The position numbers and the translations under genes are program-made. From contig JAFEMH010000984.1 in the NCBI GenBank assembly GCA_022495995.1, positions 186,001 through 250,000 on the forward strand: a stretch of 64,000 nucleotides of DNA, given 5' to 3'. Position 1 is the stretch's first letter; each line of letters begins with the position of its first letter. The notes under the pieces were generated by a model, which was not told the origin of the DNA, made no database searches, and saw nothing but the letters and a program-made list of their open reading frames with translations. This stretch comes from Adenophora triphylla var. japonica (taxonomy: Eukaryota > Streptophyta > Magnoliopsida > Asterales > Campanulaceae). This document shows, piece after piece, positions 22,422 to 33,189 of the stretch.

Positions 22422-22619
22422 AACTTGGGATGAATGGGTTCGGGAGGAATAAGTTGTACTTTAAGCAAACGATCAAACAACAGTAGATTGTGCATAGTTT
22501 CCGCCACAATTTTCACCACCTGTTTAAAACAGACAATAGGTAAGGTTGTAAAGATGATGGAATGAAATTATACCTCAGGAACCGCGAATTCAATGAAGCC
22601 AAAATTTGGATTTCCCGGT
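22422..22619 (-). pseudogene. RRM protein fragment (NIFK/MKI67-interacting-like), two exons
   Basis: Exon 22619-22574 (TTTCAG acceptor, GTATAA donor) encodes NFGFIEFAVPE, the RNP1 strand of an RRM. Exon 22519-22422 (TTTAAACAG acceptor, GTAAGC donor) encodes VVKIVAETMHNLLLFDR followed by LLKVQLIPPEPIHPK. The splices keep one frame. The combination FGFIEF, then TMHNYLLF, then a VxLIPPExxHPKLW-like end is typical of the nucleolar RRM protein NIFK. Exons for the first RRM half and for the tail were not found, so it is called a fragment; a MITE (22010-22200) and a repeated ATATGAGAAGATGAAATTCA segment (22253, 22356) lie just downstream. Confidence 0.55.
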
Positions 22620-23297
22620 CTGAAATTTCAATTTTCAAGCACAAGTACAAGTCGGTTAAGAGAACAACAAAATGGAAAACTGCTAATCATAAGATTTGGG
22701 AAATTCAGTAAAAAAAGGTAAATCAATGGGATAATATCTGATGCCAAAGTAAAAAGCAGAGTGGTTAAATCGTGTATATTCTACAAACCACAAACATTAT
22801 AGAGCTATTAATCATAGCCTACTCCGACCTCAGCCTTTGAGAAAAAACGAAATTAATTTCAGTGTATCAATAGAATTACTTTACCGCTTCCAATGACTTC
22901 GTTTACTTTATCAATGAATTACCTACACTCAATAGTGAGCAAGTCTTCTGCAATTAGGAAAGTCTCCAGTGTATCCGCATACATGTCCGAACCACAAAAC
23001 CATCTATCTAAAGTTACCATTTCAACTAGAACTCCACTAAATAATGGAGTCATAAACTTACACATGGGCGGAGCTAAAGGGCCTGCCGCGATTCTAAGAA
23101 CAAAAATTTTACTGGTGTAATTTCTGTAGAAATCTTCATGTTCAAGGATCTCAGTGCAATAAATGAAACATTTCCCCCCATTTATGTAAATAAATACACA
23201 AAATTTTATTTTGCACCCATTTAATTAGTGAAAATGAATTTTTCCCCCTTTAAAAAATTCTGGCCACTAAACTAACAGACAAACACATATGCACACG

Positions 23298-23299
<2 letters not shown>
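22620..23299. other. Intergenic, nothing recognised
   Basis: I searched the minus strand for the missing N-terminal half of the RRM gene and found no convincing exon. The rest is low-complexity AT-rich DNA. Confidence 0.4.

Positions 23300-23331
<32 letters not shown>
23300..23331. repeat. (CA)n microsatellite
   Basis: About 15 uninterrupted CA units, followed by alternating ATATAC/GTATAC and a short (GA)n run. Confidence 0.9.
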
Positions 23332-23334
<3 letters not shown>

Positions 23335-23337
<3 letters not shown>

Positions 23338-24380
23338 CATGTATATACGTATACATATAGAGAGAGAGTGAGACTGGGCCGGGTTTCATCATCCAATAAC
23401 CAAGCCCGGCCCAAAAAACTTTCGGGCAAATTTTTTTAATCAACCACGGCCCATACTCTTTAAAGTTTATGTTCAAGCCTTATTCATGGGGACCGAACAA
23501 GCAATTAAACCCGATTAGGTCTGATGCACTAGAAACCCTAAACCCTAATGGTATTATATAAGCCAATACGACTTCCTCTTTGAAAATAGCCCAACACCCC
23601 CTACCCACCAAAGGGAGGGCGGCCAACACTAGTTTTTGCCGGCATTTATATGGAAGGTTAAATCCTTAGATCTCCAAAGATCTAGCTTTCCTGTTACCGG
23701 TTCTAAGGAAGGTTAGATCTTTAAGCCTCCAAGTCCTGTTATTAGTATGTTTTAATGGAAAGAATTTATGATTTGTCGATTTATCTATATATGTATATGC
23801 TTTCCCTATGCAATTGTAATTTGACTATTTAACTTTATATTCTTAGGCCAAGCTTGATGGTCATTACAGCAGATCAAGTTATTTAAGGGTGTTGGGCTCA
23901 ATCATATTTCTTTGATCGTTGTCCTGTACATCAAGGGATCTGGCACCACTCTGCCGCCTCCTGCTTCTGCGCAGATGCGAGCGGTAGGAGCTCGTCCACG
24001 TAGGCCCTCCTCCCTCTTCGTGCGGCTGAGATCGCTTTGGTAAAATGTGGGACCCGTTCAACACAAAATCATCTCGTCCGTCGAGTACCAAAATGGGGAG
24101 TTGTGGCGGCATCTCCGCTGCACGCAGCAGTGGCGCAACAGCAGAGGCCACAGGAGTGGTGCCTATTCCTAATATCAAGGTCGTTGTTATCAAGCGTATA
24201 TCAGATAAATGTTTCACATGTGTGATCAATCTCATGATTTCATATGTAATATAACTTTTGTAGTGAGTTGAATTGGAACGCTCTTTATATTGAGTGTTTC
24301 TTGATTTTTGTTTCTGATTATGTATTTCGGTTGAAGATAACTTGGATTATTGGGAATTATATTGAAAAGTCCTTGTAATA
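23335..24380. other. Unclassified spacer before copy 2
   Basis: It contains GGCCCGGGC-type G/C patches (23375-23460), a TATATAAG motif near 23555 and a G/C-richer stretch at 23900-24180 whose open frames on both strands I do not recognise. It may be a decayed retroelement, but no terminal repeats were found. Confidence 0.35.
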
Positions 24381-24675
24381 AATTAAGAAGTATGTCAGGA
24401 TAGGAGCTTAGCAAACCATCGCTTCTAAGAACCAGCAATACATATTTGAATAATGGTTCTGGAAAGAAACTAACATAATACGGAGTTCAATAGTATAACT
24501 TCACTGATGAAACAGTACAGGAGAGTAAATCCAGCTAGTGCCAACAGGGATTAATGACACACTAATGAATCTTATTTCTTGTAACCATCCAAAAACCATC
24601 AACATGTTCAATTCTGGTCATTCTGTTTCTCGTATATTTGTAATTGACACATTCAGAGATAGACAAATAAATATA

Positions 24676-24865
24676 CTCCCTCTGTCCCAAAATAAATGTC
24701 GCATTTGACTTGTCAACAATTTTAAGGAGGGTGCTTTACTAATTTGTACATTGCCTGTACAAGGATAAAATTGCACCGAGTCTCTTCCCTTACTTAGAAA
24801 CGCGACAATTATTCTGGGATGGACCGAAAAGGAAAGTACGACATTTATTATGGGTCGGAGAGAGT
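24676..24865. mobile_element. Stowaway-like MITE (copy 2)
   Basis: Counterpart of 12861-13051, with CTCCCTCTGTCCC at the left and GGTCGGAGAGAGTATA at the right. Confidence 0.65.
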
Positions 24866-26281
24866 ATAAAACAAAACCTATGCACTGTGTGTCAACAAAA
24901 TTCACGAAAATATCAAATGATTGAACAAACATGCCCATTAGACCACCTTTTCATATGATGATGCGGCAACAAATATAAGCATCGACCACAGGCAACTATA
25001 GTATCCGTATTCATTTTCTTATACTCCAAGACCAAATATACCTTTGGACATCACCACAAGAGAACTTCCATTGTTAGACCCAGCAATAGAACTAATATAA
25101 AGTTCTTCTCCCATTGTTCCATGATCCATACCTGCAATACTTAATGTATAAGGAATTTAATAATCTCATACAACTCTAAGATCAATGAAAGAACAAACTA
25201 TGTAATAATATGCCAAGGTGTTTCACCATTTGCAAGAAGGAGAAAGCTCATAGACTTGGTTAGTGAAGCCCGTTTCAGCGTCCATTATAAGAGCCCACAG
25301 GTTGGAACAGGATGCCACAGAACTTATAAGTAAACCATCAGCGTTTCCTCTTTCCACATGTTGTGGCAGTCTTGCATCCGCCACATTGTAATGGTACCTA
25401 CATGGACACAATGAGCAGTTTACTTATCCATATAAAGAGAAAACATTCAGGATAAAACAAGGCTCATTGCTCTTTTGGAACCAAAGGCAAGACAATGATC
25501 AGCAGCATGCAAAAAGTCCTGATGGTCTTGGATAAAGAAGTAGGCTAAGATAATTTGGGCAGATTCATCACGGGATCAAATGGGTTTTTGTCTCACATAT
25601 TTCAGGCAAGACTCAGTAAAGACACCAACAGAATTTACCAACTCCATGTTGGTAAAAATGAAGGCAAATGCATGTACATGACGAGCAAAAGAATCATAAG
25701 AGCACTAATGACGCTAAATTATTGTGAGAACTCTGCAAATTGACACAGGCCTCAAAAAACTATATGATCCAAAAAAAGGTCCAATACAATTTCTACAAGC
25801 AATGTTGTACCGCTGTTTCATAGGTAGCCTGGCATTATAAACTGATATCCACTGTGTTGCAGGGACTCCCATGCGAACTTTCTTCTTGGGTTGTCCATCA
25901 TCTTCCTCATCAAGATTCAATCTGCCACGTTTTTGGCCAACTTGGAAGATAATCTAACAAGGATATCAGAAAAGATCTATAAGATCAGCAATGCGCATCC
26001 AACAAATTTTTTGTTCCTTTTAGTCATATATCCAAAAAGATCACCTTTTGAGCACCATCTGTATTTATTGGTCTTATGGCAGGGTTGGGACCAAGTAGTC
26101 CCTCGAACAAAGAGATTAGCTTGGAATAGTTGGGTTCTTCATCGAACTTCATGTTCACCACTATCTCAAGAAATTGTTTGTGGTGCAGGGCAGAAGCAGC
26201 ACAACATTTCGGGAGATGTGGCCATTTTCTTCTTACAAACTAGGAATGATTTATTATCACCCTATGAAACAAAATCAAATA

Positions 26282-26578
26282 CTCCCTCCGTCCCGCCCGA
26301 AGTGTCTCAAAATGAGATCGGCGGGAATTAAGGTAAGTGATGTAAGAAAGAGAAAAAGGTTAAATGTTGTGAGTATGAAAAATTAAATAGGAGAGAGAAT
26401 GAGTGGGAGGAATAGTTAGGAGAGAGAATGTTGTGAGTGTAAAAGTAAAGTAGGAGAGAGAATGAGTGGGGTAGGAAGAGTATAAAAATAATAAAAACTT
26501 TCCATTTTGGGATTGAGACACTTTAAATGGGACGCCCAAAAAGGAAAGTTGAGACACTTCAAGCGGGACGGAGGAGTA
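26282..26578. mobile_element. Stowaway-like MITE replacing the LINE tail (copy 2)
   Basis: CTCCCTCCGTCCCGCCCGAA at the left is matched by CGGGACGGAGGAGTATA at the right. It occupies the place where copy 1 has the LINE (TTG)n tail. Its copy 3 counterpart is 38463-38760. Confidence 0.75.
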
Positions 26579-26594
26579 TATGTCATCGTAAAAA

Positions 26595-26930
26595 AATGAG
26601 AGAGAGAGAGAGGAAAAAGGTGGGGATAAAATTTGGAAGAAGCGAAGCAGAAAAAAAAATAATGATAGTAAAAAGGAATACATATAATAAAAAGGGAAAT
26701 CAACCCCCATCACCCACAGCCCTCCACTCATGCCTATTCAAAGCCATATTTTCATCTAATCTCAATAAACTCATGCCGTTTCCAATCACCCTTATCCAAG
26801 TTTTCTTAGGCCTTCCCCTACCCCTCACCATTTTATCACTTCTCCACGCTTCAGGCCTCCTAACCGGAGCATCACTCGATCTCCATCTCACATGACCAAA
26901 CCACCTTAGGTGATTCTCCCTCGTTATAGC
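26595..26930 (-). mobile_element. LINE tail in kinase intron, copy 2
   Basis: Minus-strand motifs PVRRPEAW and RGRGRPKKTW match copy 1. The (TTG)n end is lost and a MITE abuts it. Confidence 0.7.
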
Positions 26931-27776
26931 AACAAAAGTTAATCTATGAAGCTATCTGAATTGCCAAAGTAAGTCCAAGAAGATATAAATGCAAGTACTA
27001 CCTGATATCCTTGCCATGGCAGCCTGCCTTTGTGAAGAAAAATCAATGTATATGCAAGAGACTCCAGATCATCTCTTCTACTAGCAGTCCTTCCCAAATG
27101 AGCATGCACACTTGCGTATCTAACAGTTCCTGAATTCAAGAAATAATTGAATCAGAATTGTGAAAAGAACAGTTGAAACTTAAGTAATTGCACCATAGAA
27201 AAATACTTTACCTAAACATATCGGGTCGTTGATCATACTCAACATGCTGACCACTGCTATTTTCTCTCCACTTAGTCGCTGTATTTCATGTATATTAAAA
27301 AAATTAGAGAGGAGCAGCAAAGTAAACAATAATCCACTGAATTAAACTTTACTGACCTACTCCCAAGTCAACAAGAAACAGAAACAGAAACAGTTTCTTT
27401 TCTTGAGCTGTTGATGGCCGGCCTAGTAAAAAGTTCTCTGGCTTTACATCCCCATGCACATAACTGACCATCATAGAATGATATGTAAGAAACAGAAATA
27501 GAATTGGAATTCAGCCACAGGGAAAAGTCATCAGAATCTCATCAGCAGCACGGGGGAGGGGATAACTAAATAAATTAGGAACTAACAAAAACAGTTGAGA
27601 AATTTTACACATCATACCCCTTCGAGTGCATCTTCTCCAAGATCGACAAAGACTCCACAGCAATACAAGCTACCATTTCGAATGACATCCTGGAGCATAG
27701 AGATTTGAAGATAAGACATGAGATGCCAAAAATAATACAAGGATCCAGAGTAATGATAATAAAGTAATATGAAGTA

Positions 27777-28038
27777 CTCCCTCTGTACCAAAATGAATGT
27801 CCAAATTCAAGAAATTTTTGTCACAAAATGAATGTCATTTTTGTAAATAACTTAGTCCCTACACGCTTTTTTACCAAAAAAAAATCGCTATTCATTTTAT
27901 TATCGTAAAACTAAATGTTTAGAAAGTGGATAACAAGAATATTTATGCATCTTTGCAATTAAAATGTATTAAAAGAACACATTTTCAATGTGTCCCTTAA
28001 AATGAAATTTGGACATTTATTTAGGGACGGAGGGAGTA
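27777..28038. mobile_element. Stowaway-like MITE (copy 2)
   Basis: Counterpart of 15420-15675, with CTCCCTCTGTACC and GGGACGGAGGGAGTATA ends. Confidence 0.7.
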
Positions 28039-31000
28039 TATGCTAAGATGCTGTGAGAAAAAATTGCATCCCTGAAATGATATTTACCACAGAAAATGCT
28101 GACTAAAGAAAAATCTTAAGCATGTCTCAACCAGCTACATATACAAAGCAGCGCATACATGCAGCAAAGCAATCCTTTGGGGTTGAAAATAACCTCAATC
28201 TTCTCAACCATAGCAGATATAGTGTGCAAGTATCATGGGCTCAAAATTAGCTAACTAACAAACATTACATAAAAGAGAAATATGCATATTTCAAGAGCAT
28301 ATGATTTGCCTTGTTTGATTTCAGTTGAATTTCTACTTTATGGTTTATGGGTGATATGAAATGGTCATGTTTAATTTGGGTCTATCAGAAGTGTTTATGA
28401 TGGGTAATAAAGAAGGGTATCATGGGAATTATGGAGGTTCCATTTAAAAAAAAAAAAATCCTTGTCTGGGTATTAAAGAAGGGTATAATGGATGTTATGA
28501 ACGTTTCATTAAAAAACACGATCCATCCTTGTTTTTAATAGAACCAATAACCACCACGGCAAGTGTTTATGGTTTTATTCAAGCATTGTATGTCTTGTAT
28601 ATATAAGTGAGTTATGGGCCAAAACTAAATCAAACACATACTTTTTAGTTTCTGAAAAACTACGAACCATAAACTGATTCCAAAAACTGAAATAAAACAA
28701 GAGGCTCCTAAGTGCATCCGAGTTAGAGCAGCAAAAAATCAAATAACTCAACTTGCACAAGCTGCGAGTAAATAGTAAAATATGACTAGGCTTTTATGGG
28801 CTTTAAGCCATGGCAAATGACGTCAAACGAGGTGATTCAATAGTGTGGGAACAAGCTCCACATAAACAGGCTCAACTCTTAAGACCGACTTATTTCAATT
28901 ATGTTCTTAAAGACAATATTGATCTCACTGTCACGAGAAGATAATATGTCTGTTCATTTGTAAGTAAATCGCCTAGAGAATGAAAGTACCATTTTGAACG
29001 CCAATCATGAACAGTTGTTCAACATTTAGCTGCAGATTCTAGCCTTTCAGGTAAAGCAACAATATAGTTATACCTAATCCGCACTTATATGAAAGGTTGT
29101 TGTCCACACACACACCCCAACAACAATCCCGTTTTAACCATTCTAGTCGGTACGATTTGTCAAACCATTCTAGTCGATGCGTTGATGTGCAACTTCCATC
29201 ACACGACTTCAGCAAAAGTAAATGAAAATCATGAAAGAAAGAATGAAGAAGAATTTAATGATGCTAAAAGAATGCCACCATGGGAGGATATTCAGTTCCT
29301 CTAGAGCCTAAGAAAAATCAATGTGCAAAAACTAGATAATAGTAAAACAAAAATGGATGCTATCAGATTCACAAGCCTAGGTACTCACGACTGTCCTGAA
29401 GAATTCCATATATCCCATAAGCTAGGTCCAAGCATGTCCATAACCTGAAAAATAGCACTTGGATGAATGTTATACAATATACAGTTATTACTAGCTAAAA
29501 GAGAAAGTTACAGAGGAAATATTGAAAAAATATATTGATAATTAGTAATAGCAAAAATATATGTGAGCCAACTTAATCATACCATTACATAGTAGTCTCC
29601 TTGCTTTCCCTTGTAATGTACTTTAGGTACCCCATGACTACCACCTAAAGTACTGTGCAAAAAAAAATGAGGAATCAATCAATTCAGTCTCCATAGAATA
29701 CTGTGATAACATGAACACATATTGAAACCCAGAATAACGAGCACACATACTTGTAAACCTGCCATTCATATGGAGGACCATAGTTGCAGCCTTTACTGTT
29801 TCTGTGCTCAAATTTTAAAGCAACCTGTAATATAAAAGACAAACCAGAGAAACCATGTAAAATATTTAGTCAGAAAAAAAAAAAAAACAAGAGGAATAAA
29901 AATTGTAAATTCCTCTTAAAAGGCCCTCACCTCCAGGGCTGCAGAACCGGTTGCCAGTTCATTTCCACTGGTAACTCGTCGACCAACAAATACCAACAAA
30001 TACCTGACCAAACCCACCTTTGCCCAACTTTCTCTCAACCTTATACTGTGGCGACCCTCCTACTTGAACCCGATAACCAGCCACATCAAGATAATAGAAG
30101 CCAATGAGCCTCACATTTTGCATTATAAATTTTGTACCAAGAGTCTAAAATCATGCACCACAACTACATGGTATTGGATGACGAACCAAACATCCTATAG
30201 GAGCCTACATAGCATACATTACACCCACATTTTGCAGTATTCCCTTCTTCCTCCTGACCAGTAGCTTTATTAGAACTCAAAACGCCCAAATTCGCGACTG
30301 AGTTGGCTCCCAAAAGTTATGAAATTCGATTTTTAATGTTCTTCCAAATATGAAAAAAAAAACTCAGATTCGCTTGAATGAGAAAGATGAGGGAAGATTA
30401 AAAACATACCTTATTTCTCCATTTGTTTTGCAGATCGAAGAACAAAGATCAAAATGGCTTTGATTTGCCGAAAGTATTGGATCTGATTTCTTCCCGTTTG
30501 TTTTGCGGCTTCAGTAACAGGATACAATCGTAAAGAGGCATCTTATATTTTCCCTACCGCGAATGTCGTTATGAATCGCCGGAATTGAGGATCTATAATC
30601 GCCGGGAGCTTGCAGAAGTGATCGGAGGGGTCTAGGGTTTTGGAGTTGTGGAAAATCAGGGGCCTGAATTGTTAAAATCTATTTGGGCTTTTGAAGCGGT
30701 CGTTGGAAATTGGGCCATTTGGACTCACTTGGACTAACATGGAACTAGATAAACATAAGGCCATTGAAGTTGTTCCAAATAAAAAATGTGAAAATTGTTA
30801 ATGGTAATTTTAATGGAGAATAAATACAATTTTTTGAATTTATAGAAATTTGTGGTCAAACTTTACCCAATTGACCAAAAAATTATATGCGACATTTATT
30901 TCGGGATGAATACCTAACTTCTGTCTCAAAATGACCAATTTATTTTTTTCAACTTTTTTAAAATATTGCTTGACCATTTTGATTATGATTGATTAATTTT

Positions 31001-31757
31001 GAAATTGTTTGATTTTGAGAAGTCGTTGTGTTCTAGAGTTAAATTATTTCTATTTTTTATTTTTTAAACATATTTTATAAGCAAAAATAGTAACAATCAT
31101 TAATATTTGTGGAGTAAGTGAGAAGCGAGAAAGAAGACTAATACTCCGTAGTTGTTTTATCAAAAAATATTATGGGCTCTCTAACCGAGAAAATGGGAAG
31201 TAAAACTGAGGACTAAGAGTTGGTTTAACCTTACTAATACATACATGAAGCGAATTATGAATCGAATTCTTAACGAAAATGCCTAAGTGAATCGCATTCA
31301 CTCGGGGGTAGCGAATTTCGTATGCGAATTCGTGTCGCGAATCGGACCGCATGCCGAATTATGTGACGCTGCTCAACCCACCACTAGCATCGGCCATTAA
31401 AAGATCTCCCTTCTTCACAACCACGGGTTCTTCTCTCTTCCCCGTAGCAGCAAAAATCTCTTCTTTCTCTCTCTCCTCCTCACCCTCAGATATGACAATC
31501 ACCGGCGCCAGCGCCGGTACTGCTGTCGCTGACTCTTCGTGAACCACCTCCTTATGTTTTCTCCTCCTACGTGTCTGCGGCTTCACAACTTTCACGACCG
31601 CCGCCACCTCCACCTCCTTGGCTGCAGCCGCCCTAGTCTTGATATAGCTACCGACCAAATGCTCCGATCTCTTCTCCGTAGCAGCAGAAGCCGGAAGAGG
31701 ACTCTCCTTATTTACCGGAGCACGGCCACGTCGTACTCCACTACGCAGCTCCGGCAT

Positions 31758-32103
31758 TCTTTACCCATACAATTCACACATAACATCAATATAAACCTTA
31801 CAGAATCTAAATCGGTCAATTCAAGAACAGAAATTTTAAAACCCTAAGAAATCGAGAAATGAATCGACTCTAAAATCGGGTGTGATTGCAAGGGTTTGTA
31901 GAGATTATTTCATGAATTAGGTCAAAATTTGAGAGCTTCTTGGCAGCTTATGTAGACTGTAGAGAGGATTTTTTTCTCAAAATATTCTTTTTAAAAAAAG
32001 AATATTTTGTTCTACCTCGTCCTTTGCTCGTCTCCACACAAACGCATCTTTCCAGAAATACGAACAAAGACGTAATTGTAATCGTAATCATTCTCGTTCG
32101 TTG
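31758..32103. promoter_or_regulatory. Divergent intergenic (shared promoter) region, copy 2
   Basis: Only about 346 bp separates the kinase ATG (31757, minus) from the coiled-coil protein ATG (32104, plus), so the two genes would share a bidirectional promoter. A short inverted repeat (AAAATATTCTTTTT / AAAAAGAATATTTT) lies at about 31979-32008. The copy 3 counterpart is 43951-44296; copy 1 has lost it by deletion. Confidence 0.5.
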
Positions 32104-33189
32104 ATGAATGCGTCTGTTTCTCAGTTACAGGGAATCGGCCAGTCACAGATGATGAATCGTGGTGGTGGTGGTGGTGGTGTTGGTGGTGGTGGTGGTGGTG
32201 GTTACGGAATGTGGCTGCCACCCGGAATGCCCGTCGATCAGTTGAAGTTTCAGAACCTTATGTTGCCACCTCCTGGATTTGTTTCTAATTCTTTGTAAAA
32301 ACCTATGGGACATAACAACAATAAAAATTGGAAGGGAAAAAAGGGGAATGACAAAAGAATTAGGAAGGATAATCCTGTGATTGGCAGTAGTGGTGTTGGT
32401 GGAGGTGGAGGTGGACTAGTGGGGGTGGAGTTGGAGGTTATAAGCCACCAACGCTTCAAGAATTGCAACATCAGAATCGATTGAAGGCTAGGAGACATTT
32501 CCCTAAGAAGAAATTTAATAATAATAACAATAACTATAATAGGTTTGCTCCGTATGCTCATGCTCCTCATAATACAACTTCGTTTATCATACGTGCAAAG
32601 AAATCTGATGGAATTACATCTCTTGTATCACTGTGTCCGGCAACTCCTGTTGTGCTGCCTACCCCAAAATTTTCGCCTTCTAGGGAGGTTTTAGTTGATA
32701 TGGCAAAGGAAGAATGGGGGGGTTGGTGATTATGATTCCATGAAAGGGTTGATTAGGCTTAGGTCACCTGGAAATGAGGCGGAGGAAAAGGAGGATGAAG
32801 AGGGAGGATCGAGTAACAGTGATGTGGAGGAGCATGTGGAGGTCGAGAGGATATTGGATCATGATTTGAGCCGGCTTGAGATGATTTATCCAAATTCGGG
32901 AGGTGCTGAGCATAGTACTCATTATCTTTTGGAGAGTAGAGTTAATGATCAGGACACCCATATAGCTCAACTGGAATAAGAGAATTTGATTTTAAAAGAG
33001 AGGTTGTTCCTGATGGAGAGAGAGTTTGATGAGTTGAGGAGGAGGTTAATGTGCCTCGAGAGGCAGAATCCAACTGTGGAGGAAGTTAATGAAGAGGTGG
33101 TGGAGAATGTCTCTGAAAATGACAGTGAGAGCAGGGACTATGGTCGGTTCATGGATGAAAACGAGGAGGTGGTGGAAGAGAATAATTGA
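32104..33189 (+). pseudogene. Coiled-coil protein, copy 2 (3'-truncated by copia)
   Basis: It starts MNASVSQLQGIGQSQ, then a Gly-rich run coded by GGT repeats, then MWLPPGMPVDQLKFQ, which looks like a genuine N-terminus. An in-frame TAA follows FVSNSL (about 32296). The Gly-run shifts frame near 32415, the G7 run near 32717 gives a stop, and GAA-to-TAA interrupts the coiled coil near 32978. The gene is cut after EEVVEENN (33188) by the copia fragment. The acidic tail seen in copy 1 is missing. Function unknown. Confidence 0.7.

Larger units (their letters stand above)
25042..31757 (-). pseudogene. MUT9-like / CK1-like kinase, degenerate copy 2
   Basis: The N-terminal exon is present (31757 down to about 31362; starts MPELRSG, contains YIKTRAAAAKE), typical of MUT9-like kinases. 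It then runs into unrelated GCGAATTCG-rich sequence, with no donor site. Kinase exons follow from about 30065 to 25042, including [12 protein letters not shown] (about 27450), [18 protein letters not shown] (about 27125) and [14 protein letters not shown] (25810). Lesions: the AG acceptor of the first kinase exon reads GG; a 10-bp duplication (ACCAACAAAT) near 29990; a two-base loss near 26185; a four-base loss and altered donor near 25235; and a one-base loss near 25105. Exons after EWIMEQWEKN are missing. Tyr of CNYGPPY is intact here, unlike in copies 1 and 3. A CTGTTT microsatellite adds two FL pairs before the DLG motif (27390-27410). Confidence 0.8.

Noticed and set aside
23879..24235. 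118-codon minus-strand ORF and overlapping plus-strand ORFs
   Set aside because: Both strands are open in a G/C-richer patch; no recognisable domain or codon signature was seen.
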